Shown in pieces: positions 43,330 to 51,999 of a stretch of DNA of 64,000 nucleotides; position 1 is the stretch's first letter; each line of letters begins with the position of its first letter. The notes beneath the pieces are model-generated. The model was not told where the DNA came from and did no database searches. It saw only the letters and a list, made by a program, of their open reading frames with translations. Source of the DNA: Pseudomonadota bacterium. GTDB lineage: Bacteria; Pseudomonadota; Alphaproteobacteria; Azospirillales; Azospirillaceae. The stretch covers positions 62,001-126,000 of the forward strand of contig JAFAFA010000052.1 of NCBI GenBank assembly GCA_023423695.1, in the 5' to 3' direction. A program made the position numbers and the translations under genes.

Positions 43330-44343
43330 TCAAGCCACCGACGCCAGCGGCAGATTCACCAGCAGATTCTGCGGCTTCAGCTTCAGCCGCCGCCCTTCCG
43401 TCATCGCCAGCCCCAGATACACCGGCCGCCCGGCGAGGTCGGGACGCATGGCGGCGGGGTCGGCGAAGTCCAGGCGAAACAGGGCGAGGATGCGGGCCAG
43501 CCGGTCCTCCCCCACCTCCACCCCGTTGTAGAGGTCGTTGAGGATCGCGGTGGCGGAGCTGTCGAGCCCGACATGCCAGACCCAGCGGTCGTCGCGGATG
43601 TTCTGCACCGGCTGGATGCTGACCGTCACGCCCAGGAAATGCCCGATCCAGGCCTCCAGCACGCGGGCCAGCGCGTCCAGACCGGCGGCGGCGAAGGTGA
43701 TGTCCAGCACGGTGTCGTGCCGGGCGTCGCGGCCCCAGTAGAGCGGGTGGTTGGTCTCGTCGAGGATGTCCAGATCGACGCTGCGGGGGGCCGTGCCGGC
43801 CTCCACCACCAGACGGCCCAGCGAACCGAAGCCGCCGGACGCCGCCATGGTCTCCACCGTCTCGGCATCGGCGACACGGACGCGCCCATCGTCGACCGAC
43901 ACCGTCTGTTCGCGGAAGAACAACTCGCCGGCACGGGCGCGCAGGCCCGAAGGCGTTTCGTCCAGGATGCCGCGCAGAATGGCATGCACCAGCTGGTCGA
44001 TGAACAGGCCGGGCACGCCGCGGGCACCCTCGCGGAACAGCCGGATGTAGCAGCCCTCCAGCGTCCCGGCGGCCAGCAGCCGGTCGCGGAAGGCCAGCCA
44101 GACCTGGAAGTTCTCCCGCGCATCCGGGTCGGCGATGGCGTCGAGCAGCGGGGCCGGCACCGTCCGCGCCGGGTCGTCCAGCAGGGCGGCGTGCAGCGTG
44201 CGCTCGGCGTCGCAAGCCTCCTCCGGCGGGCGCATCTCGGGCCGGAGCAGATAGGCGCGCAGGAAATCGGGCGTCACCGCCAGATGGTTGTCGGCGTCGC
44301 GGGTCAACAGGTGGAAACCGGACGCCGTCCAGAAATCGGTCAT
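43330..44343 (-). CDS. Conserved uncharacterised protein (possibly DUF6352)
   Basis: The 337-residue soluble protein starts MTDFWTASGFHLL and contains DFLRAYLLRPEM, ENFQVWLAFRDRLLAAGTLEGCY, DETNHPLYWGRDARHDTVLDI and LNDLYNGVEVGEDRLARIL. I associate it with DUF6352, with moderate certainty. No catalytic motif is evident. A GTG at 44355 is an alternative start. Confidence 0.78.
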   Translation of the reverse strand: MTDFWTASGFHLLTRDADNHLAVTPDFLRAYLLRPEMRPPEEACDAERTLHAALLDDPARTVPAPLLDAIADPDARENFQVWLAFRDRLLAAGTLEGCYIRLFREGARGVPGLFIDQLVHAILRGILDETPSGLRARAGELFFREQTVSVDDGRVRVADAETVETMAASGGFGSLGRLVVEAGTAPRSVDLDILDETNHPLYWGRDARHDTVLDITFAAAGLDALARVLEAWIGHFLGVTVSIQPVQNIRDDRWVWHVGLDSSATAILNDLYNGVEVGEDRLARILALFRLDFADPAAMRPDLAGRPVYLGLAMTEGRRLKLKPQNLLVNLPLASVA

Positions 44344-44373
44344 GCTGAGGGGCACCTCTGGTCCTGAAGGCGC

Positions 44374-45405
44374 CTATCCGACGACAGAGCTGCCGGACGA
44401 CGCAAGTGTCTTGTGACCGTCCGCGTCATCGAGCGTCCTGTCGAGGAAGTCGTCGATGTCCGCCCACACCCGGTCGCGAATGGCGTCGCATTCCATCAGC
44501 AGTTCGTGCTTCGCCCCGGGATACTCGACAAGATGGGCGTTGCCGAGCCGGGCGGCCACCTCGCGGTGAAGCTCCGCCCGGACCACCTGATCGTCGGGCG
44601 CGCTCAACAGCAGAACCGGCGTGCGCACCCGTTCCAGCGGCAGGCGGTGGCGCAGCGCGTCCTCCGCGTCCAGCGCCGCCGCGACCCAGGCGAAGCTGAC
44701 GCCGCCGACGCGCAGTTCCGGCCTCTCCGCATAGGGGGTGTGGAAGGCGGCGTAGCGTCGGGGATCGGTGGTGATCTTGTTGTCCGGCCGGAAGAGGCCC
44801 TCCGCCGGGTCGTAATCGCCCTGCCACAGCGCATAGCGGGTGCCCCATCCGCAGGCGAGCCCCAGGCAGGCCAGCGCCCGCGCCAGCCGGCGCGGCAGCG
44901 GTCCGGTGTGGATGGCGTACATCGGCGCCGCCAGTAGCACGGCGGCATAGCGGCCGGGTTCGTCGCCGCAATGGCGGGCCAGCGCCAGCGTCGCCACGAG
45001 GCCGCCCATCGAATGCGCCAGCAGGATCAGCGGCCCGCCGGTCTCGGCAGCGACCGGCGCCGCCACCTGCCGGTACATGCAGTCGAGATCGTCGACCAGC
45101 AGCGCGAAATCGGTCAGATGGTGGATCTGCCGGTTGGCCAGCGGCCGGTCGGACAGACCCTGGTTGCGCCAGTCGACCGCCACCACGCGGAAGCCGCGGG
45201 CCGTCAATGCGTCTGCGGTCTCAGCATATTTCTCGATGAACTCGGCGCGGCCGGTCAGCACCAGCGCCGTGCCGCGCACCCGCTCCGGCTTCGGCCAGAC
45301 GGCGACCCGCAGCCGCGCCCCGTCGGCCATCGCGACAGACCGCATCTCCACATGGCTCAGGTCCGGCATTCCTCCGGGTACAGTCCAAGCGGAATCGTCG
45401 GCCAT
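44374..45405 (-). CDS. Alpha/beta hydrolase, lysophospholipase-like (PldB/monoglyceride lipase type)
   Basis: The 343-residue protein has VLTGRAEFIEKY (oxyanion region), VVAVDWRNQGLSDR, the nucleophile elbow LLAHSMGGL with Ser132, and C-terminal APDDQVV (Asp) and GAKHELL (His). This completes a Ser-Asp-His triad of the serine aminopeptidase S33/PldB group. No signal peptide is present. AAGGGAG precedes the ATG at 45405. Confidence 0.88.
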   Translation of the reverse strand: MADDSAWTVPGGMPDLSHVEMRSVAMADGARLRVAVWPKPERVRGTALVLTGRAEFIEKYAETADALTARGFRVVAVDWRNQGLSDRPLANRQIHHLTDFALLVDDLDCMYRQVAAPVAAETGGPLILLAHSMGGLVATLALARHCGDEPGRYAAVLLAAPMYAIHTGPLPRRLARALACLGLACGWGTRYALWQGDYDPAEGLFRPDNKITTDPRRYAAFHTPYAERPELRVGGVSFAWVAAALDAEDALRHRLPLERVRTPVLLLSAPDDQVVRAELHREVAARLGNAHLVEYPGAKHELLMECDAIRDRVWADIDDFLDRTLDDADGHKTLASSGSSVVG

Positions 45406-45574
45406 GTTTTCTCCCTTGAACGTTGTGCTGTAGACCGGAAGGGCTCCCATACGAGACGCCCCATCCGAATTCGTCAAGATATCCGAAACCGGAAATAGTA
45501 GCGATGTCTTGCTTGCGGTCCGTGAGGGAACTCTTTTCCTTGCAGGGCGTTGGTGCGCCGTTGGAGGTGTACCG

Positions 45575-46159
45575 ATGAAGACAATGCGAAACATCGTTTT
45601 GGCGCTTGCCGCCACGACCCTGAGCGGGACCGCGGTCCCGGTTCTGGCGAACGAGAAGGCCAAGGTTCCGCCCGTGCATGTCGAGCATGAGGATGGCGAG
45701 GAAGTCCTCGTCCACAAGGGCGAAGCGTCCTTCTACAGCCAGAAGTTCCACGGCCGTACCACTGCCAGCGGCGAGCCGATGAACCAGAACAAGCCGACCG
45801 CGGCGTCGCGCACGCTGCCGCTGGGCGCCAAGGCGACGGTCACGAACGAGGACAACGGCAAGAGCGTCGACGTCATCGTCAACGACCGCGGCCCCTATGT
45901 CGACGGCCGGGTGATCGACCTGTCACGCTCCGCCGCCAAGAAGCTGGACATGATCGAGGACGGGACCGCCCCGGTGACGGTGGAGGTCAAGCCGTCGGAG
46001 CAGCCGACCGACACCGCCCGCGACAAGGTGGAGGCGAAGGTCGACCAGCTCACCCCTGACCGGCAGGTGGCAGACCGCGAAGACCGCCGCCAGGGAAGCA
46101 GCGGCAATAGTGGCGGCACTGGCCGCGACACGGTGTCGCACTCCGGGTCGGGAAAGTAA
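45575..46159 (+). CDS. RlpA-like septal ring lytic transglycosylase family protein
   Basis: The 194-residue protein has a signal peptide (MKTMRNIVLALAATTLSGTAVPVLA) and a double-psi beta-barrel. The barrel has GEASFYSQKFHGRTTASGEPMN, TLPLGAKATVTN and VNDRGPYVDGRVIDLSRSAA, with the conserved Asp of NDRGP. RlpA cleaves denuded peptidoglycan strands. The C-terminal SPOR domain of classical RlpA is missing; instead there is a charged Gly/Ser-rich tail. No lipobox cysteine is seen, so this is probably a soluble periplasmic short form. Confidence 0.88.
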   Translation: MKTMRNIVLALAATTLSGTAVPVLANEKAKVPPVHVEHEDGEEVLVHKGEASFYSQKFHGRTTASGEPMNQNKPTAASRTLPLGAKATVTNEDNGKSVDVIVNDRGPYVDGRVIDLSRSAAKKLDMIEDGTAPVTVEVKPSEQPTDTARDKVEAKVDQLTPDRQVADREDRRQGSSGNSGGTGRDTVSHSGSGK

Positions 46160-46624
46160 TGCTGCGGCGCGGCGAAGACGGTCCCCGATTCGCCGCGCCG
46201 ATCCCCCGACTTTTATTGCGTCGCCGAACCAACAGTCACCGACTGCTCATCAAGTTGAAAATAAACGGACTTTCCTACTGCGGCGCGAGATCGCACCCGA
46301 CAGTCACTTCCACGCCGGAGCCAAGCGGCGGACCCCGATGGCATTTTCCTTTAAGCCGTTGATCGGACGAGGCTTCCGCCAAATTACCTTCATCGCGAAG
46401 TAATCCGGCCGTGCAACGCGTCCTTCCATTGCCGCGGAGCCTGCAGTGGGAGACGACCGCATTGACTGCGGTCTTGCGCGGAACGTTAGAGATTTTTTTG
46501 CATTTTTGGAGGAGACGTGGTGCCATTCCCATCGCTGCAACGCACATGACGCATTGCAGCGAACGGCGCGGCGCCAGCGCGTCAGACGCCGGAACAGGCA
46601 CCGAGAGAAAGAGGAATTGCTGCG
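46160..46624. other. Long AT-richer intergenic region before the MaoC gene
   Basis: About 465 bases contain no gene I can support; short open frames here have no coding character. TTGACT at 46459, 17 bases before GTTAGA, is a weak sigma-70-like candidate. AGAAAGAGGAATTGCTGCG before 46625 supplies the downstream start. A small RNA or a regulated leader is possible but unproven. Confidence 0.4.
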
Positions 46625-47074
46625 ATGGACGACGTGCGTCAGGTCCGCAAGGATACCGAAGGCTACTGCATCGAAGACCTGTCCGTCGGCATGACGGCGA
46701 GCTTCGCCAAGACGGTGACGGAGGCCGACATCGTCCTGTTCGCGGGCATTTCCGGCGACACCAACCCGGTCCACATCAACCAGGAATACGCCGCCACCAC
46801 CATGTTCCAGGGCCGCATCGCCCACGGCATGCTGACGGTCGGCTTCATCTCGGCCGTGCTGGGCACCAAGCTGCCGGGGCCGGGCTGCATCTACATGAGC
46901 CAGACGCTGAAGTTCAAGGCGCCGGTCCGTGCCGGCGACACCGTCACCGCCCGCGCCACCGTCACCGAGTTGATCCCGGAAAAGCGCCGCTGCGTCATCA
47001 AGACCGTCTGCACCGTCGGCGAGACCGTGGTCGTGGAAGGCGAAGCGCTGCTGATGGTCCCGTCGCGCGGCTGA
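46625..47074 (+). CDS. MaoC family (R)-specific enoyl-CoA hydratase
   Basis: The 149-residue hot-dog fold protein has the MaoC motif FAGISGDTNPVHINQEYA (catalytic Asp and His in DTNPVH), FQGRIAHGMLTVGFISA and FKAPVRAGDTVTARA. It probably hydrates trans-2-enoyl-CoA to (R)-3-hydroxyacyl-CoA (PhaJ-like), linking beta-oxidation to polyhydroxyalkanoate. Other MaoC activities are possible. Confidence 0.88.
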   Translation: MDDVRQVRKDTEGYCIEDLSVGMTASFAKTVTEADIVLFAGISGDTNPVHINQEYAATTMFQGRIAHGMLTVGFISAVLGTKLPGPGCIYMSQTLKFKAPVRAGDTVTARATVTELIPEKRRCVIKTVCTVGETVVVEGEALLMVPSRG

Positions 47075-47205
47075 TTTTTCGACGCCTGACCGCTGCCTTC
47101 GGGCAACAGGACGGTGCCGGCGCGTTTACCCCGCGCCGGCGTCGGTCTATATAGACGCCCGAGCAAGCGGACCCGCCGGGGTCCGCCCACAGCACCGGGG
47201 CGCGC

Positions 47206-48147
47206 ATGCGACTGTACAGACACACCGCCGACCTGCCGGCCGAAGAGCGGGGCGCCGTCGTGGCGCTCGGCAATTTCGACGGCGTTCACCGCGGACATCA
47301 GACGGTCATCGGCACCGCCCAGCGCCTTGCGGCGGAGATGGGCGCGCCGTCGGCGGTCGTCACCTTCGAACCGCACCCGCGCAGCGTCTTCCGTCCCGAC
47401 GACCCGCCCTTCCGCCTGACGCCCTTCCGTGTCAAGACCCGGCATATCGAGGCGCTGGGCGTCGACCAGCTGATCGTCTGCCATTTCGACGAGGGCTTCC
47501 GCCACAAGACCGCGCAGGCCTTCGTCGGCGAAATCCTGATCGACGGGCTGGGCGTGCGGCATGTCGTCTGCGGCTATGATTTCCTGTTCGGTCACAAGCG
47601 GTCAGGCGACCCGGCCTTCCTGCTGCGCGCCGGCCGCGCCCAGGGCTTCGGCGTGACGGAGGTCGGTCCGGTGTCCGACACGGAGGGCGGGGTCTATTCC
47701 TCCACCCGCGTGCGCGACGCGCTGGTCGCCGGCCGGCCGCGCGAGGCCACCCATGTGCTGGGCCATCCCTGGGAAATCGAGGGGCGCGTCGTCCATGGCG
47801 ACCAGCGCGGCCGCACCATCGGCTTTCCCACCGCCAACATCGAACTGGGCGAGTATCTGCGCCCGGCCTTCGGCGTCTATGCGGTGCGCGCCGGCATCGA
47901 TCGCGGCGGCGAAACCGTCTGGCTGCCCGGCGTCGCCAATCTCGGCGCCCGCCCCACCGTGGACGGCACCGTGGCCCGGCTGGAGGCCCACCTGTTCGAT
48001 GTCGACCTGGACCTCTACGACCTGCATCTGCGGGTGCAGATGATCGATTTCCTGCGGCCGGAGATGAAGTTCCCCAGCTTCGACGCGCTGAAGGACCAGA
48101 TCGTTCAGGACGCTGCCGCCGCCCGCGCGGTGCTGGCCTCCGGCTGA
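47206..48147 (+). CDS. ribF: Bifunctional riboflavin kinase / FAD synthetase
   Basis: The 313-residue protein makes FMN and FAD from riboflavin. The N-terminal nucleotidyltransferase has LGNFDGVHRGHQ and VCGYDFLFGHKRSGD. The C-terminal kinase has HGDQRGRTIGFPTANIEL, GVYAVRAGI and the RPTVDGTVARLEAHLFD block. No FMN riboswitch was noticed upstream. A small reading frame follows 15 bp after the stop. Confidence 0.96.
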   Translation: MRLYRHTADLPAEERGAVVALGNFDGVHRGHQTVIGTAQRLAAEMGAPSAVVTFEPHPRSVFRPDDPPFRLTPFRVKTRHIEALGVDQLIVCHFDEGFRHKTAQAFVGEILIDGLGVRHVVCGYDFLFGHKRSGDPAFLLRAGRAQGFGVTEVGPVSDTEGGVYSSTRVRDALVAGRPREATHVLGHPWEIEGRVVHGDQRGRTIGFPTANIELGEYLRPAFGVYAVRAGIDRGGETVWLPGVANLGARPTVDGTVARLEAHLFDVDLDLYDLHLRVQMIDFLRPEMKFPSFDALKDQIVQDAAAARAVLASG

Positions 48148-48162
48148 CGGGAGGGGCAAGCC

Positions 48163-48339
48163 ATGGAACGGGTTTTGATGCTGCTGTTCATCCTGAACCA
48201 GGGCGGCCCGACCACGCTGGAATTCGCCAGCATGGAGCAGTGCAGGGCGGCCGAGCCGATCGTCATCCAGAACTACCGCGAGATGACCGGCAACACGGTG
48301 CTGTCGCGCTGCATCCGCATGGTGCTGCCGGCGAAGTGA
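48163..48339 (+). CDS. Small hypothetical protein after ribF
   Basis: The 58-residue frame starts at an ATG 15 bases after ribF with GGGAGGGGCAAGCC as ribosome binding site. The product has a short hydrophobic start (MERVLMLLFILNQGG), then EFASMEQCRAAEPIV and SRCIRMVLPAK. The two spaced cysteines and hydrophobic start suggest a small exported or membrane-linked protein. Such FxSxxxC...C mini-proteins are common and uncharacterised. Co-transcription with ribF is likely. Confidence 0.65.
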   Translation: MERVLMLLFILNQGGPTTLEFASMEQCRAAEPIVIQNYREMTGNTVLSRCIRMVLPAK

Positions 48340-48465
48340 CGGAGCGGGCCGGTGGGTCTGCGGCCCTGCAGGTCTGCCGGGCGGCGATCGCCGCTGGCGG
48401 AGGTGGTTTCGTCTGATACAGTGCGGCCCCGCCCCCGCTTCCCCGCCCCGGTGCCCGCCCCTGCC

Positions 48466-49668
48466 ATGCCCCGCCCCGATTCCCTGTCGATCCGTGTCCT
48501 GCTGACCGCCCTGGTCGCCTTCGGTCCGCTGTCCACCGACCTCTACCTGCCGTCGCTGCCGACGCTGGTCCGGGTGTTCGACACCGATGTCGTCACGGTG
48601 CAGATGACGCTGTCGATCTTCCTGATCGGCTTCGCCGTGTCGCAGCTGGTCTATGGCCCGATGTCCGACCGGTTCGGCCGGCGCCCCACCCTGCTGGTCG
48701 GGGTGGCGATCTATCTGGCGGCCAGCGCCGTCTGCGCCATGACCACCAGCATCGAGGGGCTGATCGCCGCCCGCTTCTTCCAGGCTTTGGGAGCCTGCTG
48801 CGGGCCGGTGGTGGCAAGGGCGGTGGTGCGCGACGTCTTCGGCCGCGACCGGGCGGCGACGGTGCTGGCCTACATGTCGATGGCGATGGCACTCGCGCCG
48901 GCGGTAGGGCCGATGCTGGGCGGCGTGCTGACGGAGTGGTTCGGCTGGCGCGCCAACTTCGTCCTGCTGACCGTCTTCGCCTGCGGCATCCTGGCGGCGG
49001 TATGGTCGATGCTGGGCGAGACCAACGCCCACCGCGACGAGGAAGCGCTGAGGCCCAGCAGGCTGGCCGCCAACTACCTGCTTCTGCTGCGCAACCGCGG
49101 CTTCGTCGGCTATGTGCTGGTGGTCGCCTTTTCCTACAGCGGCATCTTCTCCTTCATCTCCGGTTCGTCCTTCGTGCTGATCGACCGGCTGCACCTGACC
49201 CCGGCGCAGTATGGCGCCAGCTTCGGCGCGGTGGTGCTGGGCTATATGCTGGGCACCTTCCTGGCCGGCCGGCTGACGCCGCGGCTGGGCGGCGCCCGCA
49301 TGATCCGCATCGGCACGCTGCTGTCGCTCGGCGGCGGAGTCGTGGGCGGCCTGCTGGCGCTGGCCGGGGTCCTGCACCTGCTCGCCATCGTCGTGCCGGT
49401 CTTCCTGTTCATCCTGGGGACCGGGCTGACCCTGCCCAACGCCACCGCGAACGCGGTCGGCCCATACGCCACCATGGCCGGGCTCGCCTCCTCCCTGCTG
49501 GGCTTCGCGCAGATGACCATCGCCGCCGCCATCGGCATCGTCGTCGGCCATATGAACGACGGCAGCGCCCTGCCGATGATGGGGGCGATCGGGCTGGTCG
49601 GTCTGGGCGCGCTGCTGTCGCACCGGCTGCTGGTCATCCCCGCGACGCAGGGCGGGCGATCCGCCTGA
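48466..49668 (+). CDS. Bcr/CflA family multidrug efflux MFS transporter
   Basis: The 400-residue inner-membrane protein has twelve predicted helices. It carries LSTDLYLPSLPTLVRVF and MTLSIFLIGFAVSQLVYGPMSDRFGRRP split across residues 48-75, with the MFS motif A in GPMSDRFGRRP. FFQALGACCGPVVARAVVRD follows, typical of Bcr/CflA drug-proton antiporters. Start 48466 gives the usual short N-terminus. Its 3' end overlaps the convergent mgtC-like gene by 35 bp. Confidence 0.92.
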   Translation: MPRPDSLSIRVLLTALVAFGPLSTDLYLPSLPTLVRVFDTDVVTVQMTLSIFLIGFAVSQLVYGPMSDRFGRRPTLLVGVAIYLAASAVCAMTTSIEGLIAARFFQALGACCGPVVARAVVRDVFGRDRAATVLAYMSMAMALAPAVGPMLGGVLTEWFGWRANFVLLTVFACGILAAVWSMLGETNAHRDEEALRPSRLAANYLLLLRNRGFVGYVLVVAFSYSGIFSFISGSSFVLIDRLHLTPAQYGASFGAVVLGYMLGTFLAGRLTPRLGGARMIRIGTLLSLGGGVVGGLLALAGVLHLLAIVVPVFLFILGTGLTLPNATANAVGPYATMAGLASSLLGFAQMTIAAAIGIVVGHMNDGSALPMMGAIGLVGLGALLSHRLLVIPATQGGRSA

Positions 49669-50206
49669 CCCGGCCCGGCGGACGGGCGGCACGGCGGCGC
49701 TCCCGCGCCTTGCGGTCGTCGTCGATCCTGCGGCCGTCGTCATCCTCCTTGCCGAATTGCGGGAAGCGGTCCATCAGGACGGTGAACAGGATCGTCACCA
49801 TCAGGCACAGGCCCAGCGCCATCCCCGCCAGCAGGTAGTATCCGGCACCGCAGGCGATGCCCAGCCCGCCCGCCACCCAGATCACCGCCGCGGTGGTCGC
49901 CCCGCGCACGCTGTCGCCGGAGCGGAACATCACGCCGGCGCTGATGAAGCCGACCGCCTGGGCCACGCCCTGGATGACGCGCACCGGGTCGCTCGGCCGC
50001 TCGTCGCCGCTGGCATGCAGCCCGACATAGAACTCCAGCGCCACCAGAGTCGTCAGGGCGCAGCTGATGGATATCAGCGTATGCGTGCGCAGGCCCGCCG
50101 CCTTGCCGCGCATCTCGCGGTCAAGCCCGAGCAGCGCGCCGCAGAAGGCTGCGGCCAGCAGCCGCAACCCGATCTCCTCCACCGTCAGAACCGTAGTCAA
50201 GCCCAT
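49634..50206 (-). CDS. MgtC/SapB family membrane protein
   Basis: The 190-residue protein has RLLAAAFCGALLGLDREMRGKAAGLRTHTLI over residues 14-44, then GVAQAVGFISAGVMF and GATTAAVIWVAGGLGIACGAGYY, the MgtC/SapB domain with about five helices. Its C-terminus is long, charged and Arg-rich. MgtC proteins affect membrane potential/ATP homeostasis in magnesium limitation in pathogens; the role here is unknown. GGAG precedes the ATG at 50206. Confidence 0.92.
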   Translation of the reverse strand: MGLTTVLTVEEIGLRLLAAAFCGALLGLDREMRGKAAGLRTHTLISISCALTTLVALEFYVGLHASGDERPSDPVRVIQGVAQAVGFISAGVMFRSGDSVRGATTAAVIWVAGGLGIACGAGYYLLAGMALGLCLMVTILFTVLMDRFPQFGKEDDDGRRIDDDRKARERRRAARPPGRVRRIARPASRG

Positions 50207-50400
50207 GAAATCACTCCGGTTTTTTGGCCCCTCAAACTGTCTGCCACTTTTTTGGGGCACGCGGCATTTTTCACTTTGCAATCGACCCCGTTGGATCTAT
50301 GTAACGCGAACTCGCAAGCGCACGTGCCGCTGGCCCGCCCCTCGGCGTCTCCGAGATGTGGTTATGCAACGACGTAACGCGTGATCCCCGACCGTCCCTT

Positions 50401-50645
50401 AAACAAGGCGGCGACTTGGAGGTTACGATGGTTGATGTTGTTGTGGGTGGGCGCGTGCTCACCCGTCTCCGAAATCTGCCGCTCCTGGACCATACGGACA
50501 GAACAGGGTTCTGTACGGGGCAATCCAGTATTGGCGGCCTGAGCGCCTGATCAGCTTTTTGAGTTGCTGATCGGCCCGCCCGGCCGCTCCGTTCCCCCCG
50601 ACTTCACCCGTTCCGTTCCATCATCTTGCGTCCCAGGAGACTGAG
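50401..50645 (+). ncRNA. Structured 5' leader of ornithine decarboxylase, candidate speF motif
   Basis: The leader before the ornithine decarboxylase gene holds three good hairpins. One is GGGTGGGC/GCTCACCC (50445-50464, GCGT loop, one G-U pair). The second is ACAGAAC/GTTCTGT (50498-50514, AGG loop). The third is GATCAGC/GCTGATC (50549-50572, T-rich loop). A conserved RNA upstream of speF genes in alphaproteobacteria (speF motif) is established; I infer that this is a member from gene context and structure and have not matched its consensus. It probably controls decarboxylase expression in response to polyamines or ornithine. Confidence 0.65.
50428..50550 (+). CDS. Possible leader peptide in the ornithine decarboxylase leader
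   Basis: A 40-codon frame starts at an ATG preceded by GGAGGTTACG, an excellent ribosome binding site. It ends at a TGA that lies inside the 5' side of the third hairpin. The product begins MVDVVVGGRVLTRLRN and contains LLDHTDRTGFCTG. It overlaps the first two hairpins. The layout would allow translation of the peptide to govern folding, as in leader-peptide attenuation, but it could be fortuitous. Confidence 0.45.
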   Translation: MVDVVVGGRVLTRLRNLPLLDHTDRTGFCTGQSSIGGLSA

Positions 50646-51782
50646 ATGACCCAGAAGATTGCGCGCTTTTTCGAAGAGCAGCGCCCGCAGACCCCTTGCC
50701 TCGTCATCGACCTGGACGTGGTCGAGCAGAACTACAACGATCTGCACGACGCCCTGCCCGATGCCCGCATCTTCTATGCGGTGAAGGCGAACCCGGCCGC
50801 GGAAATCCTCAGCCTGCTGGCCCGTCTCGGTTCGGCCTTCGACTGCGCCTCGGTCCCGGAAATCCAGATGGCGCTGGCCGCCGGCGCCACGCCGGACCGC
50901 ATCTCCTTCGGCAACACCATCAAGAAGGAGAGCGACATCCGCCGCGCCTTCGAGCTGGGCGTGCGCCTGTTCGCCTTCGACAGCGAGCCGGAACTGGAGA
51001 AGATCGAGCGCGCCGCCCCCGGCGCCCGCGTCTTCTGCCGCATCCTGACCTCGGGCGAGGGCGCCGAATGGCCGCTGTCGCGCAAGTTCGGCTGCGACCT
51101 GACGATGGCGCGCGAGCTGCTGCTGAAGGCCCGCGACATGGACGTGCAGCCCTATGGCGTGTCCTTCCATGTCGGCTCGCAGCAGAAGGACCTGATGCAG
51201 TGGGACCATGCCATCTTCCAGGTGGCTCAGCTGTTCCGCGAGCTTGAGGTGCTGGGCGTCGATCTGGGCATGATCAACCTGGGCGGCGGCTTCCCCACCC
51301 GCTACCGCACCGACGTGCCGGAATGCACCGCCTACGGCCAAGCGATCTTCGACTCGCTGCGCAATCACTTCGGCAACCACCTGCCGGAGACCATCGTGGA
51401 GCCGGGCCGCGGCATGGTCGGCAGCGCCGGCATCATCGAGAGCGAAGTGGTCCTGGTGTCGCGCAAGTCGGCCGAGGACACCAAGCGCTGGGTCTATCTC
51501 GACATCGGCAAGTTCGGCGGTCTGGCCGAGACGATGGACGAGGCGATCCAGTATCCGATCGAGGTGCTGGGCGACGACCCCGACGCCGACCGCGAGGCGG
51601 TAATCCTGGCCGGCCCGACCTGCGACAGCGCCGACGTGCTGTATGAGCGTGCCGACTACAAGATGCCGATGGGACTGAAGTCGGGCGACCGCGTGCGCAT
51701 CCACGCCACCGGCGCCTACACCACGACCTACTCGGCCGTCTGCTTCAACGGCTTCGAGCCGCTCAAGCACTACTGCATCTGA
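50646..51782 (+). CDS. Ornithine (or lysine/ornithine) decarboxylase, PLP fold III
   Basis: The 378-residue enzyme makes putrescine (or cadaverine) from ornithine (or lysine). It belongs to the eukaryotic-like alanine-racemase-fold group. The PLP lysine is in FYAVKANP (about residue 42), SVPEIQMAL and SFHVGSQ follow, GGGFPTRY and EPGRGMVG bind PLP phosphate, and the cross-subunit catalytic cysteine is in GPTCDSAD. AGGAGACTGAG precedes the start. The structured leader upstream implies post-transcriptional control. A terminator follows. Confidence 0.94.
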   Translation: MTQKIARFFEEQRPQTPCLVIDLDVVEQNYNDLHDALPDARIFYAVKANPAAEILSLLARLGSAFDCASVPEIQMALAAGATPDRISFGNTIKKESDIRRAFELGVRLFAFDSEPELEKIERAAPGARVFCRILTSGEGAEWPLSRKFGCDLTMARELLLKARDMDVQPYGVSFHVGSQQKDLMQWDHAIFQVAQLFRELEVLGVDLGMINLGGGFPTRYRTDVPECTAYGQAIFDSLRNHFGNHLPETIVEPGRGMVGSAGIIESEVVLVSRKSAEDTKRWVYLDIGKFGGLAETMDEAIQYPIEVLGDDPDADREAVILAGPTCDSADVLYERADYKMPMGLKSGDRVRIHATGAYTTTYSAVCFNGFEPLKHYCI

Positions 51783-51830
51783 GGAGGCGGGCGGGGCGAT
51801 CCCCTGCCCGTCTTCGATCCACCAAGAAAA

Positions 51831-51873
51831 AGCCCGCCTGCCGGTTCACTCCGGCGGCGGGCTTTCTCTTTTC
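51831..51873 (+). terminator. Terminator after ornithine decarboxylase
   Basis: AGCCCGCC and GGCGGGCT pair at the base, with inner CCGG/CCGG, followed by TTTCTCTTTT. It lies 48 bases after the stop. Confidence 0.9.
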
Positions 51874-51933
51874 CTGCCGGCTGCTTTTTTTGTGCAGCCC
51901 AAATCTTAAGCAGCCTCAAGCATCGGACAAAGA

Positions 51934-51968
51934 AAAAGGCCGCTTCCGATCAACGGAAGCGGCCTTTT
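51934..51968. terminator. Bidirectional terminator before the DUF1127 gene end
   Basis: AAAAGGCCGCTTCCG, an ATCAA loop and CGGAAGCGGCCTTTT form a perfect 15-bp stem flanked by A and T runs. It can end the minus-strand DUF1127 transcript and back up the ornithine decarboxylase terminator. Confidence 0.93.
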
Positions 51969-51999
51969 CCGGTGCGTTCGCCGGCCGGCGTGCAGGCGC

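Noticed and set aside
46159..46362. 67-codon frame after rlpA
   Set aside because: No ribosome binding site, Arg/Pro-rich random composition and no family resemblance.
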